A stretch of DNA of 64,000 nucleotides from Thiotrichales bacterium 19S9-11 (GTDB lineage Bacteria; Pseudomonadota; Gammaproteobacteria; Francisellales; Francisellaceae), in contig JAKJJT010000003.1 in assembly GCA_021713395.1 (NCBI GenBank), forward strand, positions 1-64,000, read 5' to 3'. Of this stretch, positions 47,313-56,961 are shown in pieces. The notes beneath the pieces are model-generated. The model did no database searches. It saw only the letters and a program-made list of their open reading frames with translations, and was not told where the DNA came from. The number at the start of each line of letters is the position of its first letter. The stretch's first letter is position 1. A program made the position numbers and the translations under genes.

Positions 47313-47879
47313 CTATTCTCTTACTATTTTGCCAGAGAGTAAATCTATAATTTGACTTGGTGTTACTGCACTGCCAAGATCTGCTTGAAAAACTGCTCTG
47401 ATTTCCCCATCAAAATAACTTAATACTTCATCAATAGATGTTGCTGGTGCTAAGCTTTGTGGGTTTGCACTTGTTGAGATCAGCGGCATATTAAGCATTT
47501 TTGATAACTGATACAATATAGGATGATTTGTAATTCTAATTGCAACTGACGCAGAGTTTCCTGATATAAGTTCTGATAGACCTTCTTTTTTTGGCACAAG
47601 AAATGTTGTTGGGCGATCTCTTTTTAAGTTTATCTGTTTAAGATGCTCACTAGATAACTGACTTATGTTAATCCAAGGAGCAAACACTTCAAAACTATAG
47701 CCAACTAAAATCAAACCTTTTGATGGTGGTCTTTGTTTTAATGAAATAATCTTTTTTGCTTGAGATTCTGTAACAACTGCAGACAACCCAAAACAAGCTT
47801 CTGCTGGCAATGCAAGAGTCTCACCAGAAGATAGCCACATTTTTGCTTCATTAAGATCTGAAATAACCTTTGTTTTCAT
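47313..47879 (-). CDS. tsaC: Threonylcarbamoyl-AMP synthase (YrdC/Sua5 family)
   Basis: 188 aa, the TsaC length, without the Sua5 extra domain. LPAEACFGLSA, the KQRP.SKGLILVG basic patch and the STSANPQSLAPAT motif define the family. It makes L-threonylcarbamoyladenylate from threonine, bicarbonate and ATP, for the t6A37 modification of ANN-decoding tRNAs. The E. coli neighbours (topA/dprA/aroE) are absent. It is divergent from the small lipoprotein gene with 51 nt between them. Confidence 0.93.
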   Translation of the reverse strand: MKTKVISDLNEAKMWLSSGETLALPAEACFGLSAVVTESQAKKIISLKQRPPSKGLILVGYSFEVFAPWINISQLSSEHLKQINLKRDRPTTFLVPKKEGLSELISGNSASVAIRITNHPILYQLSKMLNMPLISTSANPQSLAPATSIDEVLSYFDGEIRAVFQADLGSAVTPSQIIDLLSGKIVRE

Positions 47880-47930
47880 TTTTGCTATACTTAAATAATA
47901 CCTATCATTAAATAAAAAGATTTTAATAAC

Positions 47931-48188
47931 ATGAAATATAAACTAATTATCACAATGCTGCTTATTTTATCATTAGCGGGCTTATCATGCACACAAAAAA
48001 ACTTTGAAATAGCACCTGGTACTGATGACCATCAGCAAACAAATGCGTCTAACCAACCACATAACTTTCCTAATAATTCAAGGCCATTATTTGTTGAAGA
48101 GTTTAATTTTAAAACTGAAAAGACTCAAACTGTAAAAAGAAGTGACAATACTAATAATGTGCTATCACCTGAGCAAACATCTGAATAA
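47931..48188 (+). CDS. Small putative lipoprotein (85 aa)
   Basis: Lys-rich start, hydrophobic 6-18, then SLAGLSC (Cys20). The lipobox is imperfect (Gly at -3). The remaining 65 residues are polar, with Asn/Gln/Thr and no recognisable domain. A short signal-bearing ORF in a proper gap between tsaC and spoT is plausible as a real gene. The ribosome binding site is weak. No function can be offered. Confidence 0.5.
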   Translation: MKYKLIITMLLILSLAGLSCTQKNFEIAPGTDDHQQTNASNQPHNFPNNSRPLFVEEFNFKTEKTQTVKRSDNTNNVLSPEQTSE

Positions 48189-48289
48189 AAGCTAAAAGAA
48201 AGTTATAATTCATAGCTTTTCCAATAGCGTCCTTTGGCCTTTTTCATTTATACTCTAAATAACGATAAATTTAGTGTATATAACCATTT

Positions 48290-50449
48290 ATGTTTTTATT
48301 TGAAACTTTAAACCAAAAACTAGCTAACTACTGCAATGAAGAAGAAAGAGAGGCCATTGCAAATGCATTCATATTTGGTGCTGATGCTCATGAGGTACAA
48401 ACAAGAAGTTCTGGAGAGCCCTACTTTACACATCCTGTTGCTGCCGCTGAAATACTAACAGACATTCAAGCTGATAAAGATACCCTTATTGCTGCTTTAC
48501 TACATGACACTGTTGAAGATACTGAAGTTACCTCAGGGGAAATTAAAGATAAATTTGGCACTGAAGTCGCACAACTTGTTGATGGCGTAACTAAACTTTT
48601 AAAAATTCAGTTTAAATCTAAACAAGAAGCACAGGCTGAAAATTTCAGAAAAATGATGCTTGCAATGTCTAATGACCTACGCGTTATTGTCATTAAACTT
48701 GCAGATAGATTGCATAACATGTCAACACTTGGCCCATTAAGGCCTGATAAAAGAAGACGAATTGCACATGAAACACTCGAAATTTATGCACCATTAGCAC
48801 ATCGACTTGGAATGCATGATTTCAAGTCTCAGTTAGAAGAGCTTGCATTTGAGGCGTTATATCCACTACGTTATAGAATATTAAAATATAACGTAAAGCA
48901 AGCAATTGGTAATCGAAAACGCTTACATGAAAAACTAAAATCTTATCTAATTGAACATTTAGAAAGTCTATCTATTCCAAATAACTATAATTTAAGTGGC
49001 CGAGAGAAACATTTATACAGTATTTATCGGAAAATGCAAAAGCGAAAACTGCCACTATCTGAAATTATGGATGTTTATGGTTTTCGCATTGTTACTGAAT
49101 CCACAACAGAATGCTATCAACTCTTAGGTGCTGTTCATAGTTTATTTAACCCCCTACCTGGACGCTTTAAAGATTATATTGCTTTACCTAAAGCAAATGG
49201 TTATCAATCATTGCACACCACACTACTTGGCCCCTATGGTGTTCCAATTGAAGTACAAATTAGAACAAAAGAGATGGATTATATGGCCGAGCAAGGAATT
49301 GCTGCTCATTGGCTTTATAAATCAAGAGGATTAACGGATAAAAAAGCTAAACAGTGGATTCAACGACTATCAGAGATCCAAGCACATACTGACTCATCCA
49401 TTGAGTTTGTTGAAAATGTTAAAGTTGACTTATTCCCAGATGAAGTTTATGTATTTACACCTACAGGTGAAATTATTGAATTACCAAGAGAAGCAACACC
49501 TGTTGACTTTGCTTATGCCATTCATACTGAAATTGGTAATCATTGTATTGCTGCAAGGGTCAACCGCCGCATGACACCACTTAGCTATATGCTTGTACAT
49601 GGTGAAACAGTTGAAGTGATTACCTCACCAACAGCAAGCCCAAATCCTGCTTGGCTAAACTTTGTTAAAACAGGCAAGGCAAAAAGCGCTATTCGGCAAT
49701 ATGTTCGAGAACAAGCAAATGATGAAGCATTTAATCTAGGCAAACGCCTTGTTAATCGATTTCTTGCTCTTAATAATCTCAATATTGATGAAAGCCTCAA
49801 TGAACAGATGACTGAACAAGTACTAAAAGAGTATGCTGTTAATTCACTCAAAACATTGATGATTAAAATTGGCCGAGGCGAAAAAGAGCCAACGGAAGTC
49901 GCAAAATTTATCTTCAAATGCATCCATGATAAAGTGCCTCGCTATAAATCAGGCGCGTCTATTTTTAGTCCTGCTTTACTTGTCCATGGTAATGAGTCTA
50001 CTAACATAACATTTGCTAAATGCTGCTATCCAATTCCTGGTGATAAAATACTTGGGATTATGATTCCTAATCAAGGACTTGAAATTCACCATCGCAAGTG
50101 TAATGAACTAAAAAAGCAGAAATTTGTTAAACGAAATCCTCAACAGATCGTTCGTGCTGACTGGGGAGACCACCTTAATAAACAATTTGCCTGCCAGCTA
50201 CAAATAGAAAGTGCTAACTATACCGGTGCAATTGCTGATATTGCTACTGTTATTGGCAACATGGGCATTCATATTCAACAGGTCAATGTTGAAGAAGCTG
50301 ATAATATATACGGTGTATTATCGATGATTATTGCTGTCTCAAATAGAACTGAGCTTGCCAAAGCTTTAAGGGCATTAAAACGTCTGCCAAGAATCTATCG
50401 AGTCATTCGTCGATTTAAAGCCAAACAAAAGATAACTTTAATGAAGTAA
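48290..50449 (+). CDS. spoT: Bifunctional (p)ppGpp synthetase/hydrolase
   Basis: 719 aa (E. coli SpoT 702). The N-terminal HD hydrolase keeps the metal motifs (TRSSGEPYFTHPVAAAEIL; ALLHDTVEDTEV; KLADRLHNM). The synthetase domain (about 230-340) has YSIYRKMQ, IMDVYGFRIV and KANGYQSLHTT. TGS follows at about 375-435 (VDLFPDEVYVFTPTGEI) and a C-terminal ACT at about 640-715. Intact HD residues indicate hydrolase activity, so this is SpoT rather than RelA. It degrades and makes the alarmone (p)ppGpp. The enteric order gmk-rpoZ-spoT is broken here: gmk is 6.5 kb away, and no rpoZ is in the window. Confidence 0.95.
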   Translation: MFLFETLNQKLANYCNEEEREAIANAFIFGADAHEVQTRSSGEPYFTHPVAAAEILTDIQADKDTLIAALLHDTVEDTEVTSGEIKDKFGTEVAQLVDGVTKLLKIQFKSKQEAQAENFRKMMLAMSNDLRVIVIKLADRLHNMSTLGPLRPDKRRRIAHETLEIYAPLAHRLGMHDFKSQLEELAFEALYPLRYRILKYNVKQAIGNRKRLHEKLKSYLIEHLESLSIPNNYNLSGREKHLYSIYRKMQKRKLPLSEIMDVYGFRIVTESTTECYQLLGAVHSLFNPLPGRFKDYIALPKANGYQSLHTTLLGPYGVPIEVQIRTKEMDYMAEQGIAAHWLYKSRGLTDKKAKQWIQRLSEIQAHTDSSIEFVENVKVDLFPDEVYVFTPTGEIIELPREATPVDFAYAIHTEIGNHCIAARVNRRMTPLSYMLVHGETVEVITSPTASPNPAWLNFVKTGKAKSAIRQYVREQANDEAFNLGKRLVNRFLALNNLNIDESLNEQMTEQVLKEYAVNSLKTLMIKIGRGEKEPTEVAKFIFKCIHDKVPRYKSGASIFSPALLVHGNESTNITFAKCCYPIPGDKILGIMIPNQGLEIHHRKCNELKKQKFVKRNPQQIVRADWGDHLNKQFACQLQIESANYTGAIADIATVIGNMGIHIQQVNVEEADNIYGVLSMIIAVSNRTELAKALRALKRLPRIYRVIRRFKAKQKITLMK

Positions 50450-50467
50450 AGCCTCAAAACAAAAAAA

Positions 50468-50509
50468 CTTGTCATGATTATGAAGTTAAGTTTCATATTC
50501 AAAGACAAG
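50468..50509. terminator. Stem-loop between convergent spoT and rpsT
   Basis: Nested stems CTTGTC (50468-50473) / GACAAG (50504-50509) and TATGAA (50479-50484) / TTCATA (50492-50497) form one interrupted hairpin. On the plus side a T7 run follows 17 nt later; on the minus side seven consecutive T follow the stem at once. Position between two convergent stops fits a terminator, best for rpsT. Confidence 0.5.
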
Positions 50510-50543
50510 CTTTACTAAGTATTTTTTTAAAAAAAAATATTGC

Positions 50544-50813
50544 TTAAGCAGTTTCTAGTGCACGAATTTTTGCATTTAAACGGCTTTTATGACGCGCTGC
50601 TTTATTTTTATGAATTAAGCCTTTCGTTGCATAACGATCTAAAACTGGCACCAAAGTTGTATACTCTTCTTTTGCTTTAGTAACATCTTTAGCTTCAATT
50701 GCTTGAATGACTTTCTTCAAAAAAGTACGCATCATAGAACGACGAGCCATATTATGCTTACGATTCTTTTCTGCTTGACGTGCTCTTTTTGCTGCTTGCT
50801 TACTATTAGCCAA
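50544..50813 (-). CDS. rpsT: 30S ribosomal protein S20
   Basis: 89 aa, very basic, beginning [21 protein letters not shown], the S20 signature, with [14 protein letters not shown] at the C-terminus. S20 binds the 5' and 3' minor domains of 16S rRNA and is a primary assembly protein. The ATG has GGAGAAT immediately upstream. The gene is monocistronic and convergent with spoT; the usual murJ neighbour is absent. Confidence 0.97.
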   Translation of the reverse strand: MANSKQAAKRARQAEKNRKHNMARRSMMRTFLKKVIQAIEAKDVTKAKEEYTTLVPVLDRYATKGLIHKNKAARHKSRLNAKIRALETA

Positions 50814-50950
50814 TGTTATTCTCCAACTTGATTTTTATTAATTATTTTTAAGCTTTTATCCACTTAATACTAAAAAATGAACATCAACATACCCTGCCTT
50901 TTAGGATTTGTCAATTTTTTGTTGAGATTTATTTATAATTTATATATAGC

Positions 50951-51439
50951 TTAGAATGGAATTTCATCATCATTAAAGTCTTTATCAAGTTCTGCTAGGC
51001 TTGGCACTGCCTGACTCTCTTTTGATACTTCTGCCTTATCAGCTGAAGCATCAGTACCAGCTCTATCATAGGCGCCTCCATTATCATAACTCATATCTGA
51101 GCGAGACCCAATTAATTGAAGCTCATTTGCAATAACCTCAGTTGTGTAACGATCCATTCCTTGTTGATCTTGCCATTTATTTGTTCGTATACGTCCCTCA
51201 ATATAAACTAACGAGCCTTTCTTACAGTACTCCGATGCAACTTCTGCTTGCCTTGCAAACAAAACAACTCGATGCCATTCTGTTGTTTCAACAAACTGGC
51301 CACTATTTCTATCTTTATAACCATCATTCGTTGCAATTCTTAAATTGGTGACCGTTACACCACTTGGAGTTTGACGAACCTCCGGGTCCGCACCTAAACG
51401 CCCTAATAGAATAACTTTATTAATTGTACCTTTTGCCAT
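50951..51439 (-). CDS. ssb: Single-stranded DNA-binding protein
   Basis: 162 aa from ATG 51439 (MAKGTINKVILLGRLGADPE). The frame is open 31 codons further upstream, but that extension has no family match, and the ATG has GGAATAAGG just before it. The OB-fold covers residues 5-105 (TNLRIATND, TEWHRVVLF, YIEGRIRTNKWQDQQG). After a short disordered linker comes the acidic tip DDEIPF, the docking site for replication and repair partners. It binds and protects single-stranded DNA in replication, repair and recombination. It is divergent from rpsU. Confidence 0.96.
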   Translation of the reverse strand: MAKGTINKVILLGRLGADPEVRQTPSGVTVTNLRIATNDGYKDRNSGQFVETTEWHRVVLFARQAEVASEYCKKGSLVYIEGRIRTNKWQDQQGMDRYTTEVIANELQLIGSRSDMSYDNGGAYDRAGTDASADKAEVSKESQAVPSLAELDKDFNDDEIPF

Positions 51440-51624
51440 GACCTTATTCCTTTTTTCACTGTTGATGGACTGTAAGTATATGTGACACAATTTATGCCAA
51501 TTTAAAGTAAAATTGCAAGAAAAAACATACAAATTTCGTTAAAATAAATCAAAATCAAATAGTCAAAACTATATAAATAAGTTAAAATTACTAACACCTA
51601 AACTTAAAAAATTTCATGAAAGCT

Positions 51625-51653
51625 TTGACAGGCTTTACATACTTGATTACAAT
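51625..51653 (+). promoter_or_regulatory. Sigma-70 promoter of the rpsU-yqeY-dnaG-rpoD operon
   Basis: TTGACA (51625-51630), a 17-nt spacer, and TACAAT (51648-51653): a 6/6 -35 and a 5/6 -10. It lies 86 nt upstream of the rpsU ATG and is the best promoter match in the window. The leader contains no evident LexA box. Confidence 0.8.
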
Positions 51654-51738
51654 GCGCAAGTTTCGAATAAAATAAGTTTATTACTTTTTTATAATATAAA
51701 TCGGCAAAACTTAGTATTTAAGTGAGGTGAGTTAAAAC

Positions 51739-51954
51739 ATGCCATCAGTTCGCGTAAAAGAATCAGAACCGTTTGACATAGCGCTACGCCGCTTCAAAAG
51801 ATCTTGTGAAAAAGCAGGTATTATGTCAGAGTTGCGTCGCAGAGAATTCCATGAGAAAAAAACATGGGAAAAGAAGCGTAAAAAAGCAGCCGCTGTTAAA
51901 CGTCATATGAAAAAGCTACATCGTGAGGCTCAGTTCCGCCAACGTTTAGCGTAA
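51739..51954 (+). CDS. rpsU: 30S ribosomal protein S21
   Basis: 71 aa, the standard length. It begins [20 protein letters not shown], followed by [20 protein letters not shown] and a strongly basic tail. S21 is needed for mRNA base pairing by the 30S subunit. The leader GAGGTGAGTTAAAAC supplies the ribosome binding site. First gene of the macromolecular-synthesis operon, driven by the promoter at 51625. Confidence 0.97.
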   Translation: MPSVRVKESEPFDIALRRFKRSCEKAGIMSELRRREFHEKKTWEKKRKKAAAVKRHMKKLHREAQFRQRLA

Positions 51955-51996
51955 AAATAAAAAACAAAGTAGATAATCTTTACTATGGGAGACTCT

Positions 51997-52443
51997 ATGT
52001 CAGACATACAAGTTCGACTGACAAATGACATGAAAACTGCCATGAAAAACAAAGACAAAGATCGCCTAGCCACAATCCGCATGGCTCTGGCAGCTTTGAA
52101 ACAAGTTGAAATTGATGAGCAAGTATCAATCGATAACGACTTGGCTATATCCACTTTGACAAAAATGATTAAGCAGCGCAAAGACTCTGCCAAACAATAT
52201 CAGCAAGCAAATCGAGAAGAGCTTGCTGAAAAAGAACTATTAGAGATTTCTATTCTCACTGAATACCTACCAAAACAGCTTACCCCAGCAGAATTAGATG
52301 CGTTAATTAGCAATGCCATTGAACAGCTAGGCGCTTCATCAATGAAAGACATGGGAAAGGTTATGGGCACGGTCCGACCAAAAGTTTTAGGTAAAACAGA
52401 TATGAGTCTAGTAAGCCAACTTATCAAATCACGATTAAGCTAA
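51997..52443 (+). CDS. yqeY: GatB/YqeY domain protein
   Basis: 148 aa from ATG 51997, chosen because GGGAG lies 5 nt upstream; an ATG 12 nt earlier overlaps that site. Motifs DMKTAMKNKDKDRLATIRMALAALKQ and AKQYQQANREELAEKELLEISILTEYLPKQL are typical, and the C-terminal half is the GatB-like helical tail (MGKVMGTVRPK). These proteins resemble the tRNA-binding tail of the GatB amidotransferase subunit, but their role is unsettled. Its position between rpsU and dnaG is conserved in many gammaproteobacteria. Confidence 0.93.
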   Translation: MSDIQVRLTNDMKTAMKNKDKDRLATIRMALAALKQVEIDEQVSIDNDLAISTLTKMIKQRKDSAKQYQQANREELAEKELLEISILTEYLPKQLTPAELDALISNAIEQLGASSMKDMGKVMGTVRPKVLGKTDMSLVSQLIKSRLS

Positions 52444-52456
52444 ATAAAGGATATGA

Positions 52457-54223
52457 ATGGGAAAAGGCCTAATCCCAAGAGACTTTATCAATCAACTTGT
52501 TGCTTCTACAGATATTGTTGAGGTTATTAGTAAATTTATACCGCTGAAAAAACGCGGGATCAACCTAACTGCTTGCTGCCCCTTTCATGATGAAAAAACA
52601 CCGTCATTTTATGTTAGCCCTCAAAAGCAAATTTATCATTGCTTTGGCTGCGGCGCCGGCGGCAATGTCATTAGCTTCTTAAAAGACTATGAGCGCTTAA
52701 GCTTTGTAGAAACTATTGAAGAAATTGCCCTATTACAGGGGCTAGAGATACCTTATGAAAAATCAACAAGTATAAACAATCACTCAACCCAAGATACGCA
52801 ACAAATAGACTTACTATATGAAGTAATGGACAAAGCAAATAAACTTTTTTATTGGCAACTAAAGCATCATGCTAATGCAAATAAAGCCATCAACTACATT
52901 AAGTCAAGACATATTAGCGCAACAACTGCTAAATTATTTTCACTTGGATTTGCACCAGATCAATGGCAAACGCTACTAAACACACTATCTAAACAATACC
53001 CCATTGACTTGCTCAAACTATCTGGCCTAGTTACAAGCAATGACTCAGGTCGCTCATACGACAAATTCAGAAATCGCTTAATTTTTCCAATTAGAAATCG
53101 CCGAGGCAAACTTATTGCTTTTGGAGGAAGAGCACTTGATAAAGACCAAAATCCAAAATACTTAAATTCGCCAGAGACTCCAATTTTTCATAAAAGCAAT
53201 GAAGTATACGGCCTATATGAAATACGGAAATTAAAAATACAGCTTGATTTTTTATTAGTTACAGAAGGTTATTTAGATGTTATTAGTCTACATGAGCATG
53301 GCTTTAAAAAAGCAGTTGCCACCTTAGGAACCGCTTTAACTGAACAACATCTAAAGAGACTTTTTAGAGAAACTTCTGTATTAATTTTTGCCTTTGATGG
53401 CGACCAGGCAGGCCAACAAGCTGCTATTAGAGCATTGCACTTAGCACTACCTAGCCTTAATCAACAACACCAAGTAAAGTTTTTAACACTACCTGACTCA
53501 GAAGATCCTGACAGCTTCATCTGCTCACAAGGACTTGAAGCATTTGATCAGCTAGTTAAAGAGGCAAAACCAGCATTAGATTTTGCAATATCCAACCTAC
53601 TAAAAGAAACCAACTTAGAAGATTCTGATGCAAAAGCCCGTACAATTGAAAAAGCAATTGAACTTTTATCTAAAATGGATAGCGCATACCAAATAACATT
53701 TAAGCAATCACTTGCTAAAGCACTCACATTAACAGAAAAACAACTTGATTATGTAATTAAACATAAAAAAGTAACGCCTTTGCCAGTTAAAAATATTGAA
53801 AAACCGCTGATATTAAAAAAAGAGCGCTTAAGTCTTATTGAAAAGGCTATTGCGTTAATACTTCAAACGCCTAAAGCTATTTTATCTTTTGAGATGCCTA
53901 ATGATACCTATGTGTCATCTACTGCTTTGCAATTACTTAAACAAGTAATCGAACAAGCTAAAGAAACGCCACATACAGCACTTTTGCTTGAACATATAAC
54001 CAATAAAAATCCACACCAAAAGCAATATTTATATGCTATCTCTGCTATTGATTTTCCTTTTTTAAGTGAAAATGAGATCCAAACAGAACTAAATGCTACT
54101 TTTATCAAATTAAAAGCTCAAAATGATGATATAATGCTTAATAGGCTAATTGAAAAAAGCAAACACACTAACCTTAGTTTACAGGAGAAAGAGCAATTAA
54201 AGCAGCTACTGACTCGGCATTAA
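52457..54223 (+). CDS. dnaG: DNA primase
   Basis: 588 aa (E. coli 581). The N-terminal CHC2 zinc finger is CCPFHDEKTPSF...YHCFGCGAGG (residues 35-68). The TOPRIM core has VTEGYLDVISL, GTALT and FAFDGDQAGQQAA (about 260-325) with the catalytic acidic residues. The helical C-terminus that would bind DnaB is less conserved. It synthesises RNA primers for replication. ATG 52457 is preceded by AAAGGAT. It starts 13 nt after yqeY in the same operon. Confidence 0.97.
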   Translation: MGKGLIPRDFINQLVASTDIVEVISKFIPLKKRGINLTACCPFHDEKTPSFYVSPQKQIYHCFGCGAGGNVISFLKDYERLSFVETIEEIALLQGLEIPYEKSTSINNHSTQDTQQIDLLYEVMDKANKLFYWQLKHHANANKAINYIKSRHISATTAKLFSLGFAPDQWQTLLNTLSKQYPIDLLKLSGLVTSNDSGRSYDKFRNRLIFPIRNRRGKLIAFGGRALDKDQNPKYLNSPETPIFHKSNEVYGLYEIRKLKIQLDFLLVTEGYLDVISLHEHGFKKAVATLGTALTEQHLKRLFRETSVLIFAFDGDQAGQQAAIRALHLALPSLNQQHQVKFLTLPDSEDPDSFICSQGLEAFDQLVKEAKPALDFAISNLLKETNLEDSDAKARTIEKAIELLSKMDSAYQITFKQSLAKALTLTEKQLDYVIKHKKVTPLPVKNIEKPLILKKERLSLIEKAIALILQTPKAILSFEMPNDTYVSSTALQLLKQVIEQAKETPHTALLLEHITNKNPHQKQYLYAISAIDFPFLSENEIQTELNATFIKLKAQNDDIMLNRLIEKSKHTNLSLQEKEQLKQLLTRH

Positions 54224-54240
54224 GAACAAATACAATTAAT

Positions 54241-54268
54241 TTGACAAAAATTGGACAAATTACATAAT
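54241..54268 (+). promoter_or_regulatory. Internal promoter upstream of rpoD
   Basis: TTGACA (54241-54246), a 16-nt spacer, and CATAAT (54263-54268). A second overlapping option is TTGGAC (54251) with TACAAT (54275). The 110-nt gap between dnaG and rpoD is the largest in the operon, consistent with separate transcription of rpoD, as in E. coli. Confidence 0.65.
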
Positions 54269-54333
54269 CTGTTTTACAATTTCAGCCTTGAATTTTACGT
54301 CTAGAACTTACAAATAAAAAGAGATTTAACAAT

Positions 54334-56283
54334 ATGTCATTTGAAGAAAATAACCAAGAAGAACAAATGTCCAACATTAAGGCACTCAGCTCGTTGGCAG
54401 AAGAGCAAGGTTATCTTACATATGCTGATATTAATGATAATTTACCTGAAAACACAACGGATCCGGAACAGCTTGAGGAAATTATTCAAGCGTTAAATGA
54501 AATGGGGATCCGTGTTTTTGAGAACACTCCTGATGAAGATGAATTATTACTTTCTGATGCCTCTGATGATACAGCAGCAAAAGCAGCTCAAGCACTTGCA
54601 GATTCAGAGCTAGGGCGAACAACTGACCCAGTGCGTATGTATATGCGCGAAATGGGATCTGTTGATCTCTTAACTCGTCACGGTGAAATTAAAATTGCAA
54701 AACGTATTGAAGAAGGCACACGAAAAGTTATTCAAACATTATCAGAGTGCCCAATTACTGCTCAGAACTTGTTAAACAAATATGATGAACTGCTTCAAGA
54801 AGCTGAAGAAAACCAAGAAGATGAAACTCATAACGAAGAAGAAAAAGAAGAAAGTATTATCTTATTACCTCCAACAAAACTTGCAGAAATGATCACAGGG
54901 TTTAACTCTCCTGATGATATTGATGCTTCTGCTACTGATGTTGGCTCTATGCTAGATGATCCAGAGCATACCCTTGAGGGTGACACAATTACAGCACAAA
55001 CTGAAGACAGCGATAATGAAAGTGACAGCGGAGATAGTGATGGCGAATCAGGAGATGGCATATCCACACAAGAAGACCAAGGACCAGATCCTGAAGTAGC
55101 ACAGCTTTACCTTGAACAACTAAGAGAAAAGCTAGAAGCATTACAACGTATAAGAAAGAAAGATTCTGATGAGTATAAAAAAACACTCAACGAACTGCAG
55201 CAGATATTTTTATTATTCAAGTTTTCTAGTCCACAGCTTAATCGCATGATTAATACACTAAGACAGCAGATGAATGATATCAGACAAGCTGAGCGCAAAA
55301 TCATGCAAATTTGCACAGCCAAAGGTTCTATGACTCGCCAAGAGTTTATTACTAGTTTCACAGACAATGAAACAAACATAAGATGGCTTGATAATATTAT
55401 TACAAAATACACATTGATTCGCCCGCACCATGAAGATATCACCACACTTCAAGAGATGATGATTCATATTGAAGAAAGCACAAATATGTCAATTGCTGAA
55501 ATCAAACTTGCAAATAAAGACATGTCAATTGGAGAGTCAATTGCTCGCAGAGCTAAAAAAGAAATGATTGAGGCAAATTTACGTCTCGTAATTTCCATTG
55601 CTAAAAAATATACAAACAGAGGCCTACAGTTCTTAGATCTAATTCAAGAAGGTAATATTGGCCTAATGAAAGCCGTTGATAAATTTGAATACCGTCGTGG
55701 CTATAAATTTTCAACTTATGCTACCTGGTGGATTCGACAAGCAATTACCCGCTCAATTGCAGATCAGGCAAGAACAATCCGAATTCCTGTGCATATGATA
55801 GAAACGATTAACAAGCTAAATCGTATTTCTCGTCAAATGGTACAAGAAACTGGTAGAGAGGCCACACCAGAAGAACTCAGCGAAAAGATCGATATGCCAG
55901 AAGACAAAATTCGCAAAATATTGAAAATTGCCAAAGAGCCAATCTCAATGGAAACACCAATTGGTGATGATGAAGATTCGCACTTAGGTGATTTTATTGA
56001 GGATCAAGCAACTGATTCGCCAGTTGATAGCGCCACAAATGAAAACTTGCGTGAAGCAACTAGACAAATATTAGATGCTTTAACACCAAGAGAAGCTAAA
56101 GTCTTACGCATGCGTTTTGGCATTAATATGAATACCGATCACACACTTGAAGAAGTTGGCAAACAGTTTGATGTCACACGTGAACGTATTCGACAAATTG
56201 AAGCAAAAGCCCTAAGAAAGCTAAGACATCCATCTCGATCTGAAGCACTAAAGAGTTTTTTATCGGACGAGACTGAATCTTAA
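54334..56283 (+). CDS. rpoD: RNA polymerase primary sigma factor (sigma-70)
   Basis: 649 aa (E. coli 613). Region 1.1 lies near the N-terminus ([23 protein letters not shown]), then 1.2 ([31 protein letters not shown]) and a non-conserved insert of about 250 residues. Region 2 includes [21 protein letters not shown] and [19 protein letters not shown]; region 4.2 includes [19 protein letters not shown]. The insert carries an acidic Ser/Asp/Glu-Gly tract around residues 225-255, more pronounced than in E. coli. It directs RNA polymerase to housekeeping promoters. Start ATG 54334; the AAAAAGAG upstream is a weak ribosome binding site. Confidence 0.97.
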   Translation: MSFEENNQEEQMSNIKALSSLAEEQGYLTYADINDNLPENTTDPEQLEEIIQALNEMGIRVFENTPDEDELLLSDASDDTAAKAAQALADSELGRTTDPVRMYMREMGSVDLLTRHGEIKIAKRIEEGTRKVIQTLSECPITAQNLLNKYDELLQEAEENQEDETHNEEEKEESIILLPPTKLAEMITGFNSPDDIDASATDVGSMLDDPEHTLEGDTITAQTEDSDNESDSGDSDGESGDGISTQEDQGPDPEVAQLYLEQLREKLEALQRIRKKDSDEYKKTLNELQQIFLLFKFSSPQLNRMINTLRQQMNDIRQAERKIMQICTAKGSMTRQEFITSFTDNETNIRWLDNIITKYTLIRPHHEDITTLQEMMIHIEESTNMSIAEIKLANKDMSIGESIARRAKKEMIEANLRLVISIAKKYTNRGLQFLDLIQEGNIGLMKAVDKFEYRRGYKFSTYATWWIRQAITRSIADQARTIRIPVHMIETINKLNRISRQMVQETGREATPEELSEKIDMPEDKIRKILKIAKEPISMETPIGDDEDSHLGDFIEDQATDSPVDSATNENLREATRQILDALTPREAKVLRMRFGINMNTDHTLEEVGKQFDVTRERIRQIEAKALRKLRHPSRSEALKSFLSDETES

Positions 56284-56312
56284 AATCTCAAAAAAATGAG
56301 GTTATATAGCTG

Positions 56313-56957
56313 ATGACTAGACATTATACACTGTTTGACAAGCTGTTGATTGAGCTTGAGCATGCTGCTAAAACTATTTTAACTAAAAAAACCATAAGCA
56401 GTAGAAAAAGCCCGGCAGACACAATTAAAAATACAACACCATTGGATAATAATAAAAAACAAAAGTCTTCAGCATTAATGCGTATTGACCATACCGGTGA
56501 GATCTGTGCACAAGCACTGTATCGAGGACAAGCATTTGTTGCAAAAACTGAAAGCACTAGGGCACATCTTTGGCATGCGGCCGATGAAGAACATGATCAC
56601 TTAGCTTGGTGTCAAAAACGTCTAAATGAACTTAATAGCCATCGAAGTTTCTTAAATCCATTTTGGTACTCTGGTTCCTTCATTATTGGTGCAACTGCTG
56701 GCTTAGTAAGCGATCAATTAAGCTATAGCTTTGTTGTAGAAACTGAAAATCAAGTTATGAAACATCTAGATGAGCATTTAGAGCACTTGCCTACTGAAGA
56801 TAAAAAAAGCCACGCTATTTTAAATCAGATGAAAACAGATGAAGAACAACATGCTAAAAATGCTCAAAAGAGAGGTGGAAAACGCCTACCTTTCCCGATT
56901 AGAGCTATAATGAAACTACAATCAAAAGTAATGACAACAACCGCTTATTATTTTTAA
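56313..56957 (+). CDS. coq7: 2-polyprenyl-3-methyl-6-methoxy-1,4-benzoquinone monooxygenase (Coq7)
   Basis: 214 aa, di-iron carboxylate hydroxylase. The ligands are in RIDHTGEICAQALYRGQ (Glu), ADEEHDHLAW (the E-x-x-H motif), VETENQVMKHLDEHLEHLP and TDEEQHAKNA. It is membrane-associated through a hydrophobic surface (ATAGLVSDQLSYSF). It carries out the last ring hydroxylation of ubiquinone synthesis, so aerobic respiration with ubiquinone is expected. It is 29 nt downstream of rpoD and probably read through from it; its convergent partner is gmk, 4 nt away. Confidence 0.95.
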   Translation: MTRHYTLFDKLLIELEHAAKTILTKKTISSRKSPADTIKNTTPLDNNKKQKSSALMRIDHTGEICAQALYRGQAFVAKTESTRAHLWHAADEEHDHLAWCQKRLNELNSHRSFLNPFWYSGSFIIGATAGLVSDQLSYSFVVETENQVMKHLDEHLEHLPTEDKKSHAILNQMKTDEEQHAKNAQKRGGKRLPFPIRAIMKLQSKVMTTTAYYF

Positions 56958-56961
56958 AAAA

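Noticed and set aside
51440-51532. N-terminal extension of ssb by 31 codons
   Set aside because: The extension lacks a ribosome binding site and family similarity, while the internal ATG gives the normal SSB N-terminus.
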